From: Viola odorata
Lineage: Eukaryota > Streptophyta > Magnoliopsida > Malpighiales > Violaceae
NCBI GenBank assembly: GCA_963691705.1
Contig: OY829538.1
Span: forward strand, 49,813,151-49,877,150
Length of the DNA stretch: 64,000 nt
Direction: 5' to 3'
In this document: in pieces, positions 1-11,811 of the stretch
How positions within the stretch are numbered: position 1 is the first letter of the stretch
How the letters are laid out: each line of letters opens with the position of its first letter
Program-made: the position numbers and the translations under genes
The notes under the pieces: model-generated
Seen by the model: only the letters and a program-made list of their open reading frames with translations
Told to the model about the DNA's origin: nothing
The model's database searches: none

Positions 1-545
1 GTGAACACTCGGGCTCGTTTTCAGTTGGGCTTATAATAACAATTGATGAAACACCAAGGGTAGAGTCGTCTTCTCACCCAAAGTCAAAGTCGGATCCCTG
101 TAGACCTTGACTGCTGACGGCACCCGGCTACCGCCTGCGTTAGGTCGAGGAATCCTGGGATGGTCGACATTAGCGGGGGGACCCACACGGTTTTATCCTA
201 TCCCAGGTGACCCCGACAACATCCCACTAGCGATATCCTATCCGGCTGACGCATGATGACGTCATCTGGGGCGTTATCTTCCCTCAATAACGCCCACCCC
301 TAGGGTAACATCCTTTCTTTTGTCTATAAATACCCCTCATTTCTAGATCAAGGGTAAGGAGAAAAATGACTATAAAAAATCTCTGCCAAATTTCACAACC
401 ATACTAACTTAAGCATCGGAGTGTCTACGCCGGAGCCCCCCCTCCGGCGCTTTGCAGGTACGATGGACTGCCGCTACAGTGACTTCAGACGGCCATAATC
501 TCTATCCTGTCTCCCCAAAAGTCTGAATCTTATAAGTTCTCATTT
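1..545 (+). mobile_element. 3' tail and LTR of a Tat-like Ty3/gypsy element (partial)
   Basis: The first bases share the string AACACTCGGGCTCGT with the internal region next to the 3' LTR of the Tat element at 19541-38253 (reverse strand there), so the window opens in the tail of a related forward-strand element. An LTR-like stretch follows, with a TATA box at 325-332 and a C-rich hairpin near 430-455 (CGGAGCC...CTCCGG) resembling the one in the 19541 and 37837 LTRs. The exact LTR ends are unclear. The right border lies between about 490 and 560, where the sequence changes to pol of another element. No target-site duplication can be tested because the left end is outside the window. Confidence 0.6.
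247..333 (+). promoter_or_regulatory. LTR promoter: as-1-like TGACG pair and TATA box
   Basis: TGACG at 247-251 is followed by the palindrome TGACGTCA at 257-264, and a TATAAATAC box lies at 325-333. Paired TGACG boxes are the as-1 type of element bound by plant TGA/bZIP factors. The spacing to the TATA box is typical of a plant LTR promoter. That it is active is inference. Confidence 0.5.
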
Positions 546-600
546 TTCTTTCAGGATAAATGTTAATTCAGTTGGTCTTAATAAACCCTATGTCTTTACC

Positions 601-1450
601 GGTGAGGAAAGTATCGCCGCAATTGAAAATGAAGATGGGATTCCATCAGAATTGGCCCGTTTAGTCGAGAGTTCAGAGAAGGTGATAGTCCCTCATCAGG
701 AGGAATTGGAAGAAATAAACTTGGGGGCAAGTGAATAAAATCAGAAAATTGTAAGGATCGGAACTACCCTAGACTCTAGTCAAAGAGAGAGAATAATCTC
801 CCTCCTCAAGGAATACTCGGACATATTTGCTTGGTCATACGACGACATGCTTCGTCTTGACCCCAACATAGTTGAGCACCGCATCCCATTAAAACCCGAA
901 TTCAAACCCATAAAACAAAAACTTCGAAGAATACATTCCAACATCCTTTTGAAAATAAAAGAAGTTACGAAACAACTAGCGGCGGGTTTCTTGAGAGTCA
1001 CAGAATACCCCGAGTGGGTTGCCAATATTGTGCCCGTGCCAAAGAAAGACGGGAAAGTCCGCATGTGTGTGGATTTTTGAGACCTTAATCGAGCAAGTCC
1101 CAAAGATGACTTCCCGCTCCCTCACATTGACATCCTAGTAGATAGCGCCGCACGCAACGACATGTTCTCCTTCATGGATGGGTTTTCAGGATACAATCAG
1201 ATTAAAATGGCCCCTAAAGATAGCCAAAAAACCACCTTCATCACGCCTTAGGGAACCTTTTGCTACAAGGTGATAAAGAACGCAGGTGCTACATACCAGC
1301 GTGATGTCGTCACCCTTTTTCACGACATGATGCATAAGGAGGTCCTGAAAGGATCATGTAGATGATATGATCACCAAATCTCGTGGAAAAAAGGATCATA
1401 TAGACATCCTAAGAAAATTCTTCGAAAGATTGGGGTAATTTCAATTACGT
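601..1450 (+). pseudogene. Ty3/gypsy reverse transcriptase, N-terminal half, broken
   Basis: Read in one frame from about 601, this gives the protease-RT linker and then RT. The palm motif before the first catalytic Asp is seen as VPKKDGKVRMCVDF, ending at 1077, followed by DLNRASPKDDFPLPHID and FSFMDGFSGYNQIKM. Lesions are stops at 736-738 (TAA), 1078-1080 (TGA where the family has Arg) and about 1249 (TAG where Trp is expected). The usual PFGL before KNAGATYQR is gone at about 1275. The frame is lost around 1350-1365, where YVDD should be. No functional polymerase can be made. The surviving motifs match plant Tat/Ogre RT. Confidence 0.8.
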
Positions 1451-1975
1451 TTGAATCCCACCAAGTGCACCTTCGGAGTAACATCCGGAAAATTGCTAGG
1501 ATTCATCGTCAACAATAGAGGCATAGAGGTAGACCCTGACAAGGTGAAAGCTATCCGAGACCTACCTTCTCCCAAGATTGAAAAGGAGGTACGGAGCTTC
1601 TTGGGGCGCATCAACTATATCGCCCGCTTTATCAGTCAGTTAACACTCACCTGCGAGCCGATGTTCAAAATGTTAAGAAAAAATAGAGATGCTGAATGGG
1701 ATGATGATTGTCAGAAGGCCTTTGAAAAGATCAAGACGTATCTACAAAGTCCACTAGTGTTGGTCCCTCCGACGCCAGGGCGCCTTTTACTTATTTACTT
1801 GACAGTCACGGCTAGCGCCATGGGGTGTATCTTGGGACAACACGATGAGTCCGGGAGACGAGAGAAAGCTATCTACTAATTGAGCAAGAAGTTTAACGAA
1901 TGCGAGATGCGTTATTCTGCACTAAAACAGACTTGTTGCGCTTTAGCATAGAGCGCCCGAAGACTCAGACAATAC
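1451..1975 (+). pseudogene. RT thumb/connection and RNase H1 fragment
   Basis: The open stretch 1451-1879 starts with LNPTKCTFGV and LGFIVNNRGIEVDPDKV, the normal end of a gypsy RT (KCxFG and GxxVxxxGIxxDPxKV). The RNase H1 region follows, with the EWDDDCQKAFEKIK motif before it. The frame stops at 1877-1879 (TAA) where the family has a tyrosine or serine codon in YxLSKKF, and again near 1950 (TAG for Trp). It continues directly into the reading frame at 1976. Confidence 0.75.
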
Positions 1976-3940
1976 ATGTTGTATTACACGACGTGGCTGA
2001 TTTCTCGCATGGATCCTTTGAAGTATATCTTCGAGAAGCCGTACTTATCAAGCCAAATTTATAGATGGCAAGTTTTGTTGACCGAATACGAGATCGTATA
2101 TGTAATGCAAAAGGCGGTCAAGGCAAGTGCGCTCACCGATCACTTGGCCGATCATGCCATGGACGAGTATGAGCCTATAAAATTTGATTTCCCCGACGAA
2201 GATATAGTGGTAATCGATGATGAAACCACAGAGGATCTAGAAGAAGAAGATTGGTGGACTATGTTCTTCGATCGTGCGGTGAACCTCTCAGGAAAAGGAG
2301 TAGGTGTTGTGGTCATAGCCCCGGATGGACATCAATTCCCCGTAGCATGCAAGCTGAATTTTCCATGTACTAACAACATCGCCGAGTATGAAGCATGCGT
2401 TAGCGGCTTGATGGCGGCAATTGACCTAGAGGTGAAGTTAAAAAATTTCAGAGACTCGGCCCTCGTCATTTATCAAGCTCAAGACTTGTGGCAAACCCGG
2501 GATTCCAAGCTAATACCTTACCAAAGGTTGCTCACCCAACTCATGAGAGAATTTGAAGAAACCAAGTTTGATCGAATTGATCGGGATAAAAATCGCTTCG
2601 CAGATGCATGGGCCACATTTGCCTCAATGTTCAAACTAGAATGTGGAGTGATGCTTCAACCATTGAGGGTGGAAGTAAGGGAAACACCAGCATGTTGCGC
2701 TACGTTAGAAGATGAACCCGACTGGGAACCATGGTTTTACGACTTAGTACGATTTATCAAAAATCGGGAGTATCCGCTGGCGGCAAGCCAAGGTACTAAG
2801 AAAACCCTCCAACGTTTGGCCTTGGATTTCTACCTCGATGGTGAGGTTTTGTATAAAATAAGGGCAGATGGAGCCTTACTTCGTTGTATCGCCACTCCCG
2901 AGGCCAAAAAGATCATGACCGAGATTCATGAAGGGGTTTGCTCCACACATGCTAGTGGGCACATGATGGCAAGACAAATAATGAGACAAGGTTATTTTTG
3001 GCTCACCGTTGAACGGGATTGCATCGACTATTTTCGAAAGTGCCACAAATGCCAAATTTATGTGGACCACCTCCATGTCCCTCCGACTCCTCTTTTTAGC
3101 ATGACGTCACCTTGGCCCTTCGTGATGTGGGGAATTGACATCATTGGCCAAATTCATCCAAAAGCCTCTAATGGCCATCACTTCATCCTCGTAGCAATCG
3201 ACTACTTCACTAAATGGGTGGAGGCCACCTCTTACTCAAGCATCACTCAAAAGACAACCATGCGGTTTATCGAGAAGAACATCATTTGCTGTTATGGAGT
3301 CCCCGAAATGATCATTACCGACAACAATACCAATCTAAATGGAAAGATGATCAACGATCTTTGCCAACAATGGAAAATGAAACACCGCAACTCCTCACCT
3401 TACCGCCCAAAGATGAATGGCGCGGTTGAAGCCGCAAACAACAATTTAAAGAAAATCATCCAGAAAATGGTAGTCACTCACAAAGATTGGCATGACATGC
3501 TCCCTTTCGCTCTACACGCTTATCGGATTCGTACTTCTATGGGAGCAACCCCTTACTCTTTGGTCTATGGCATGGAAGCGGTGATACCACTTGAGGTAGA
3601 AATTTCTTCCCTCAAAGTCTTGGCCGAATCGGGAGTAGAAGAATCAGATTGGGCGAGGGTGAGATATGAGCAATTGAATCTCATCTCAGAGAAACGTTTG
3701 GCCGCTATGTGCCATGCACAATTATATCAACAGAGGATGGCTAACGCTCATAACAAGAAAGTGCGACCTCGCGAGTTCAAAACTGGGGATTTGGTGTTGA
3801 AAAAAATCCTTCCTCATCAAGAGGAGAGTCGAGGAAAGTGGGCCCCAAGGTATGAAGGTCCGTATGTAGTCAAGAGCGCATTCTCGGGAGGTGTTCTGAT
3901 GCTCACCAAAATGATGGAGACGATCTACCAAGACCAGTGA
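1976..3940 (+). pseudogene. RNase H, archaeal-type RNase H and integrase (654 codons open)
   Basis: This is the longest intact frame of the element. Residues 1-75 finish RNase H1 and its linker. About residues 90-220 are a second RNase H of the archaeal type (WWTMFFDRAVN, NNIAEYEACVSGL), but the expected DGA/DGS start reads DRA, so a catalytic Asp context is altered. Residues 310-370 hold the HHCC zinc-binding module (HEGVCSTHASG, CHKCQIY). The integrase core follows, with Asp in WGIDIIG, Asp in ITDNNT and Glu in GAVEAANNN, then a C-terminal domain ending EGPYVVKSAF. The DDE triad looks intact. It is the 3' part of a broken polyprotein and would not be made on its own. Confidence 0.85.
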
Positions 3941-6139
3941 ACGCGGATGCCGTCAAGATGTATTTTGCGTAGGAATCTGTAGGCCGTATCTCGTCGATTA
4001 AAAAGACATAGGGTTCTTCTTGACCAAACCACTTAATGTTTATTTCCTATCAATAATACGAGAAATTTTTCGTAAAACTTACGTGTCAAATCTTTTATGT
4101 TTTAAATGGAAAAAGGAAACGTGGTGTCGGCGGAACCTGGGATTAGTTAGGGTTGTAAGAACCACGTTTGAACTAACCCTACTAATCAAATGCTAAGTTT
4201 TACAGGTACATAACATGATAGATGAGTGCTCTAATACATGATTTAACATGTAATGTTTTCTCCGTACACACGAACGATGATTATGAAGAGGCCATCTACA
4301 TCTAGAACACTATTCAAGAACTTAATGGGTATTCTTCCAGATACTATGATGGAACTGTTAGAAATATTTGCAGTGATACTATTATCCAGTTTGAGTAAGG
4401 ACTGAATACTAGCTCAAAGCACAAAACTTGCTCCACACAGATTGTTGGCTCTTCGCACGCCTCGCTATCAGGGAAGTTATCCTTTACATTTTTACAATTT
4501 CCCTTTCCAATTTATGTTTTCTCAACTTACATTACCGTAATTTTAAGATTCCTACGATTTACGTTGTTACAAAAGTACGTGTGCGTACACATGTGTGTGC
4601 GTAATGTTTGCTAAAATCCTTAGTTTTTGCAAAAAAAATATACAGGTATTACTTGGACTTAAAAAAAGAAAAAATCCTACGTTTTTTAACATTCCTTAGA
4701 TCAAGCATGTTCATCATTTTATCACGTCACGAATAACTTGTGCGTTCATTAGAAATTATATAAACATACATGATCTTGTCTGTTAACTCTTATATCCATG
4801 ACATATTTTAGGCGTAAGCAGTCACAAGCATATCTCGGTGAGCATTTTGGGACCTTCACGCCTTATCTTCTTTCATGAGTGTAAAGGCTAAACTAGGTGC
4901 TAGTTAGATTTGCAAAATATATCCAGGGTACATGAACCATCAGATATGGGATAGCAGTAAGATGACATTGGACTTTGCTCTTTCTTCCCCTTTTAATTTA
5001 TTTTCCTAACCAAACACGCACCATCTACATCTTGTTACCACTTCAAAGCTTTCTTCTAAAATCCTCACAAATGAGTAAGTGCTCGACTGAGGTGGCCGAC
5101 TAGAGCGCCAGAAGCATGTTAAGTTCATTTCAACGAATCAGCAGGATGAAAAGGAAACCCTCAAAGGTTGACAGTCTGCAACCCTCAAAAGAAACAGTCT
5201 ACACTAATCCACAAAGAAGCAGCAAGAATTAAAGATCGTTGTCCAAAAAATCATCACAATAGAGGGAATCGTGCTTGCTTCGCTTGTTGGTTGTATTTGT
5301 ATTTGAAAAGAAAAAAAAAGAGAAAAAAAAGGAAAAAAAAAGAAAAAAAAGGGGAAAAGGAAAAAAAAGAAAAAAAAAGGGTGTCTCGAAAAGCCCAAGT
5401 CAATGAAAGTAGAAGCGAGTACGAAAAAAAGGAAGATGAAAAAAATTAGAATCAATCAAAGATGACCATGGGGAAGGACGCCCCAACAAAAGAGGAAAAA
5501 CTCGTGTACTTTGCCCTCGCCAAAATCAAATTTGTCGAGCATCGTTCCCCGCAAATTGCCCTCATCACAATCAGTCGTCGAGCACGAACTCATTAAGACC
5601 TTTCTCCACAAAAAAAACCAACAACACAATAAACTTTTCTTTTTTTCGCAAAATCTCACATTTCCCATTTCTTACAAAGTCCTCTTGATTATTAGAATGC
5701 ATCTTTCACTCGGATTGACATTGAAAATTTAATTTATGTACTATGTTTATTGCATTCTTAGGAATGTAAACACATAACCATATTTTCTGAGCGTGAGCGC
5801 AAACACTAATATCTGGTGAGGACTGCTTACGGCTACATATCATGGGAAAGTCTTGTTCTTGAGGTCGTTATTTCCTGAGCAAGACACAGACGCTATTTAG
5901 ACTTGCGTCAATCATGTTAATATAATAGAAATTGGACAAAACATTTTTCAAAAATGCTTGAATAGATTTTCTCTTAAAAAAAGACAAAAAAGCTTGGGGG
6001 CAAAATCGAGGTTTAAATATAGGAATACGAGATATTTCTAACATTACCATTTGCTCTTTCTTTTTCCATCTATTGTTGCTTTCATGGTTGCTTCCTTCTT
6101 ATTTGCAGAGTACAGATACGCTTCAATGGAAATAAAATT

Positions 6140-6219
6140 CTCAAAATTAGGTCTTCGATAAGGAAATCATTGTGAAGCCCTCAAAATTGGGTCTTCGATG
6201 AAGAAATCGTTGTAATGCC
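6140..6219. repeat. 40-bp tandem duplication
   Basis: The unit starting CTCAAAATTAGGTCTTCGAT at 6140 recurs at 6180 with a few substitutions. Confidence 0.7.
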
Positions 6220-6330
6220 CTCGTCTTGGATTTTTTGTCAAAATCCAATCAAAATTCGAATGGAGTATGTTACCACTCCCCAAACAACTTTGTGCGGTGG
6301 ATCACACTCCCTCACGGTCAAAACATAAAA

Positions 6331-6445
6331 TGCGGTGGCTTTCAACTATTCACCAATGTGGTGGCTTCCAACCACTCACTAATGCGGTGGCTTCCAACCA
6401 CTCACAAAAACGGTGGCTTTCAACCACTCTTCACCTCAAATCTTG
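6331..6445. repeat. 26-bp tandem repeats, about four copies
   Basis: Copies of a GCGGTGGCTTTCAACYAYTC-type unit follow each other four times with small differences (GCGGTGG, GTGGTGG, GCGGTGG, CGGTGG). Confidence 0.75.
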
Positions 6446-7530
6446 CAGTGTCTTCCAACCACTCTCAATTTCAGTTCACACGGTAAGTTCGAGAGAAGAC
6501 CACCCTCCTCAATATCCGAGAAGACCTTCTTCCTCACTATCAGAGACATTTCCCTCAATATCTTACCTTAGGTACGTTGCTTGGAACCCAAGGTACGTTC
6601 CAAACTCTCATTTAAATTTTTGTCAAACGTATGGACTGCGAGTGCTAATCTCGCCCTACATAATTCTACATTTCTGCATAATTATTACTCCTTCTTGAGC
6701 GACTATTTTACATTTCTTGCATGATTCCACATCTCAACCGGTTATGATGTATTCAAAACATGGTAAATACTTGGCGCAACCGTCTTTACTGCTAATCAAG
6801 AATCACAGTTACAATGCATTTTTATTAGACAGTAAAGAGGGGGCAACTGTTGCTACCCGAATTTTGACTTACGTCACAACTTTTTTTTATTTTTTATTGC
6901 TTATCATACTAATAGCCCGCTTTCGTCAAATTTCAATCGATTTTTTTATCATGGACTATTTGTTTTAATATTTCACATCATTTCACGTCTTCTTAGTTTT
7001 TCGTATTTTTCTCGTATTTTCGGCTTTCGTCAACACATTTACGTATTTTTACGTTTATCGCATTTAATAGCTTATCTAGGTCAAATCTCTGTTGATCCTT
7101 GGTCCTAGGCTAGTTTGTTTAATATTCCGTGCCATTTCGTGTCTTTTTATTTTTTTCATAGTTTTGACTGTCTTTTCGCTCGAACTTCTTTCGGTCCCGA
7201 GTAAGTTTTCTCGGACCGCGGGTCGAACACATTATTTCTTTAGTTGATAATTACCTACTCTTTTTCTCTTTCGCGCCATCTCGTTTGGTTTCGTTCAATT
7301 TTTACCGTAAGGGCATTTATTTTGCGTCCGAACTTTCAACATTTTCGAAAGAGAAAATAAATACGTCAAACCAAGTTTCGCAGTTATGCACTGTCTACTA
7401 TTTATTTTGTCTTATTTTTCTACACCTTTTAGTCCTTTCGGTTTGGATTTATTTTCATTTTTCCAGCGAGTCCGTAGCTCGAACCGAAAATATCTCGTTC
7501 GTGCCACGATTAATATGCATTAATGCATAA

Positions 7531-7665
7531 ATTGCAAAGCCCGGAATTGAATCAACCCCGGAATCAAATCACAAATCCGGAATCAAATTGCATAGCCTGG
7601 AATTGAATCAACCCCGGAATCAAATTACAAATCCGGAATCAAAATCACGGCCCAGAATTGAATCA
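7531..7665. repeat. 56-bp tandem repeat, about 2.4 copies
   Basis: ATTGCAAAGCCCGGAATTGA at 7531 recurs at 7587 and in part at about 7643. Each unit contains several CCGGAATCAA-type words. Confidence 0.75.
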
Positions 7666-7891
7666 AAACCCAATCCGGCCACCTCTCCAATTCGGCCCCT
7701 CCCCTTTTTTCAACACTTACTATCACCAATTAAAGCCATTTAATTTCTTCATCATCACCCGACCAACCGACTGCAAATGATCGTCACGAACCTCCCATCG
7801 TCGAACTTCTCACACTCACTCGCTCTTGGTCCTCACGCCCGCGACGCCCACTCTCGCCTTGGCCTCCAAGTCCACTCGCGGCTGCCTTGCC

Positions 7892-7899
7892 TATAAATA
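7892..7899 (+). promoter_or_regulatory. TATA box of the Ogre/Tat LTR
   Basis: TATAAATA in the context GCCTATAAATACAAACC, followed about 100 bp later by a (CT)n tract, a common layout for plant promoters and leaders. Confidence 0.55.
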
Positions 7900-9422
7900 C
7901 AAACCTTCAAGCAACAAGAAAAGGGCACCAAAATCTCCTCTTAATCTCCATTTCTTGCTCATCCTTCTTGGCCCTTAGCTCTCCCAGCGAGGTAACTCTC
8001 TCTCTCTCTCTGTAGCTCTTCTCATTTGAATTTTTGTTCATGGCTTTAATCAACTCATAAATTGCTAAAACTTGCTTCTCTTGCTTTGTTTTCACGCCAA
8101 TTTAATTACTCTAGCTCCAATTTAATTGTATAGTATCTTGGTTAATTAATGGCCTAATTACCAATTAATGCATGTTTTTTTGCTTGTTAAATCTGTCCAT
8201 TGTTTTGTTCAAAATTTATGAGCTATTTTTCTTAGCTTGAGCTACTGTTATGCTACTATAATTATTAGTGCTATTTTGGGTGTGTTTTATTGATTTGGTT
8301 GTGCTTTGGTCGTCGGCCATGGAGCCGGCGACGTGAAAAAGAAGAAAGGAAGAAGAAGGTAAGGTTGGGCGGGAAACATAAGGAAAGAAAGGTGATGGGC
8401 TTCGCCTTTGCCAAGCCCATATGTTTTAAATTAAAAAGGTTTGGGCTTGGATTAATTCCAAGCCCATTTTTTCATATCAAAAAATCAACCAAGGCCCGAC
8501 CCATTTAAATTTTGTATGCGTACAATTAACTTTTTCGTAAACCTTCGTGTTTAATTTCTCGTATGATTTTCGCATGCTTGTAAATTGTTATTTATTCTAT
8601 GTGTTAGTTTCCGTATGAAATGTTTACATGCTCGTATGCGATATTGTTTATTTTATTCCATGTGCTAATTTCGTATGCTCACATGACGATTTGATTGCTT
8701 TATGCCATGATAATTTCGTATGAAATATTAATTGCTTGCATGTTATGAATAATTTGTTGACTTATTTTCCATGCTTTATTTTAATTAATTGCTTGCATGT
8801 TGTAAATAAATTATTTATTAATTATGCCATATTTTATTTAATTAATTGCTTACTTGTCATAAATTAAATAACTATTTGTGTGTGCTTTTATTATTTATTA
8901 TTTTCGAACTATCGCTAATACTCTCAATTCGTAGGTAATCTTTAAAGTCTTCACTCGCAAGTACGCCCCTTCTAAGTCTCTTTTATTTATCATTTTCCAC
9001 AAATATTATTCGTATGCATGTTATTTAGAAATGTTAAAACTCATATCATAATCGTATGCATGATATTTAGAATTGTTAGAAAATAAAATCAACGCACATG
9101 TTTACGTGTTTAAATCACTCACTTTTTTATGCCATGAAATTAATTGCTATACATTGATACATGAGCATGGTGGCTTCGATCCCACATGGTTATGTGCATT
9201 CATTAAATCGGTAGTATGCTAGTTTTTTTATCCATGATAGGATCACGTAGTAATTAATTAATCATGCACGTCCCAATGATAAAAAAAGAGGAACGTCTGC
9301 TCTAGCATACGGAAAAAAATGGTAACCCCGTCCTTCGGTCCCAATCAGAAATAACAATATCCTGACGAAAAATGCTAAGATGTAACGTCACCTTTGAGGG
9401 TCCACAGCATTAGTAAAAAAAT

Positions 9423-9730
9423 GTTTAAGTAATCGGAAAGTGGCCCAATTTTCGTAACAGGATTTCGGCTGACGCTCTACGATCGTTTACCATGTAAATG
9501 ATTAGAAAGTGGCCCATTTCTGTGCGAGGGATTGGTTGACATGCTGCGATTATTTACTCATTTTCGTGTCAAAATTGTTTAAGTAATCGGAAAGTGGCCC
9601 AATTTTCCTAACAGGATTTCGGTTGACGCTTTACAATCGTTTACCATGTAAATGCTTAGAAAGTGGCCCATTTACGTGTGCGGGATTGATTGACATGCTG
9701 CGATTATTTACTCATTTTCGTGTCAAAAAT
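9423..9730. repeat. 154-bp tandem duplication in the LTR
   Basis: GTTTAAGTAATCGGAAAGTG starts at 9423 and again at 9577, and similarity runs through the whole unit. Each unit contains two AAAGTGGCCCA words, so there is also internal sub-repetition. Confidence 0.85.
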
Positions 9731-9988
9731 TAAACATAGTAAACGCCTTCCCACTTTATAACCGGTAACATTTTTAAAGGATGTGACTCGGGTGCCTAAC
9801 ACCTTCCCGAGTCCATAATACGACCGCGAACCTTCGTTCTTTGGTTTAGACCCAAGCCTTAGTTTTTTGTTTTTATGCCATCACATTAGGTTCCCTAAAC
9901 CTAGAAAATAAATAGGGTGGCGACTTCATTTGCATTATGCGAGGCATCCATTTATGCTTAGCATCCGTCCCGAAAAGTGGGTGCGACA

Positions 9989-10171
9989 GGAGGAAAGCAA
10001 AAAGGAAGATTCGCACATGATTTCAGACACCTTTTGGAGCAGTTGGTTCCCTTGATCAATATTCTGGACCAAGATGATGGAGTCTCTCTATTGGCCAAGA
10101 CACTCTTGTTTGACCAATCCCTCACCTGCAGAACGAAATTCATATAACAGATAGCGAATCAAGACGCTGGC
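9989..10171. other. Unassigned sequence between two retroelements
   Basis: This is about 180 bp flanking the Athila-type solo LTR. It continues after the LTR at 11578-11811. I recognise no gene or repeat in it. Confidence 0.4.
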
Positions 10172-11577
10172 TGATAGCATGTTTCATGGGCATGATTTTA
10201 TCCTCTTTTCTAGCCTTTTCGGGGGCTTGATTCTTCTATTTGACCCTTATTTGTATCTTTATTGCAGATCAGCCCCAAAAGGAGAAAAAGAGCGAAAAGA
10301 TGCATTTTTTGAAGAATTCTTGGGATTTCAAGCTTCAAGGCCTAGAAGATCAGAATGTCGTCGAGCCCTCAATGCTAACCAGACCAATGAGCAGTCTCGT
10401 GCCCGCGACGCTTCTGCATCAGTTTTTAATCGAAAGCCAAAGAAATGAATCTCCGAAGATTTCCACGGGATTCCTTGCGTTTCTAGAAGATTCCATGCGC
10501 ATCTAGAAGATCCCATAATATTCCAGCACGCTCCATGTGTTGTCACTCTCTCCCCTTAGCTGGAATTTGTCTTTTTGTAATCCCTTAGCTGGATTTTGTC
10601 CTCTTGTGGGCTAGACACTATATATACCTTTAGTTTTAGGGTTTTAGGGATCATATCTCATTTTTAGTTGTTGGCAGCCGCCTCTTAGGTTTCTTTTCTG
10701 GGGATTTGTTCCTCCCTTTTGTTGGAGCAGCCGTCACCATTAATCCTTCTTCAAAAAGCTCCGGTCGGTATTTATTAAGCTTTCATTCCCTTTCTTGTCT
10801 CTTTACTTATATGTTATTTATTAGATTTGCTTTTATTACTTGTTAGCATGAGCGGCTAAGCTCATCTTCTTAGTAAAGGGTTTTTCAAGGGTTGCAAGGA
10901 TTAGTTAAGAGGCCTAATTGTGTTTAATATATTTTTATTGTTGTATTTGCTTGTCTGTCATTATCATGCCCTCGAAACCTCTTTAGCAGTGATAGTGTGG
11001 GGAGGAGTCTGGGAGGATGACGAAGTGTCTAGGTTACCTCTTTAGCAATGACAGTGTGGGGAGGAGCCTGGGAGGATGACAAGGTGTCTATGTCATCTCT
11101 TTAGCAGTGACATTGTGGGGAGGTGATAGACCCCTATAGCATGTCTAGGGCACGAGAATGAAATATCTTTGCGCCGATGATTAACTAACCCGAATGCAAC
11201 CTAAGAATACCCCTTTGCTAAGATCTCTTCCCATCATATTAATATCTCTCTTACTGTCTTTCTTATTTTCTTGCCCCCGAATTGCGTTTGATTATCTTGC
11301 CCTGGATTGTGTTTTACTATCGTACCCTTGATAACTGCTTTATTTATTTGTCTTGTTAGCTCTTGTTAGCTCCCTAATCTGCGTCGATTAATTATATTAA
11401 TCGACATAAAACCCCCCAGTGTTACTCTAATTTTTGGTTGCATTTACCCTTTGTCATACATTTAAATTGAATCATTAGTCCTTCAATCTCTGTGGTTCGA
11501 CCCTGTCTTGCCGTGTACACATTTATTTGTGCATTTAGGCATCAGGATAAATTTGAAGTATATTTGAGTGACGATCA
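10172..11577 (+). mobile_element. Solo LTR, Athila-type
   Basis: It begins TGATAGCATG, the same start as the 24790 Athila LTR, and ends GACGATCA. It shares that LTR's sequence landmarks: a GAAGATTCC-rich stretch, TATATA at 10619-10624, the ATGAGCGGCTAAGC word followed by GGTAAAGG-like sequence, and CTGTGGTTCGACC near the 3' end. The flanks are CTGGC at 10167-10171 and CTAGC at 11578-11582, a 5-bp target duplication with one mismatch. No internal element sequence follows, so this is most likely a recombination-derived solo LTR. Confidence 0.7.
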
Positions 11578-11811
11578 CTAGCAAAAGATATCCCTGCCCC
11601 GACGATTTATAGTGTCAATCTCTGACTAATATGGATGTATCCCACTGATCTGATCTTATTTATTTTGTGAGGAGGAGAGCATTTAAAATATAATTTAACT
11701 TTGATTAGGATTTCCCTTAATTTCCGCGATTAGCTACTTTCCTAGAAGAATAAATAGCCTCTTTAGGGTTTAGAGCAAGGCATCGAGGATTATCATGGTG
11801 GTCGCTCCTAG
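11578..11811. other. Unassigned flank between LTRs
   Basis: About 230 bp. No gene is visible. It ends where the reverse-strand Athila LTR begins. Confidence 0.4.

Larger units (their letters stand above)
3941..6847 (+). other. Long non-coding 3' region of the Ogre/Tat element
   Basis: This stretch lies between integrase and the 3' LTR. It holds no believable gene. The open frames at 5168-5455 are A-rich low complexity (poly-Lys or poly-Phe). It contains a 40-bp tandem pair at 6140-6219, 26-bp repeats at 6331-6445 and a purine tract AGTAAAGAGGGGG at about 6831-6843, the likely plus-strand primer next to the LTR. Long 3' untranslated regions are usual in Ogre-type elements. Confidence 0.6.
546..9988 (+). 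mobile_element. Degenerate Ogre/Tat-type Ty3/gypsy retrotransposon, 5' part missing
   Basis: The order is protease-RT linker, RT, RNase H, a second (archaeal-type) RNase H, integrase, then a 2.9 kb non-coding tail, a purine tract at about 6831-6843 and a long LTR at 6848-9988. A second RNase H before integrase and very long LTRs are marks of the Tat/Ogre branch. Gag, protease and the 5' LTR are absent, either lost or left of the window; the Tat-like LTR at 1-545 abuts the surviving pol. At least six nonsense or frame lesions show it is dead. Confidence 0.8.
6848..9988 (+). repeat. 3' LTR of the Ogre/Tat element, 3.1 kb
   Basis: It begins TGTTGCTACCCG directly after the purine tract and ends GGTGCGACA at 9988, so it has TG...CA termini. 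It contains a TATA box (7892-7899), a CT microsatellite just downstream (about 7990-8011) and two tandem arrays. No second copy lies in the window, so the borders rest on the terminal dinucleotides, the purine tract and similarity to other Ogre-type LTRs. No coding potential is seen inside. Confidence 0.6.

Noticed and set aside
5168..5455. Open frames on both strands near 5200-5450
   Set aside because: They run through an A-rich, AAAAAG-repeat tract; poly-Lys and poly-Phe translations are composition artefacts.
8290..8508. 72-codon forward frame inside the Ogre-type LTR
   Set aside because: Short, basic, with no known motif, and inside an LTR.
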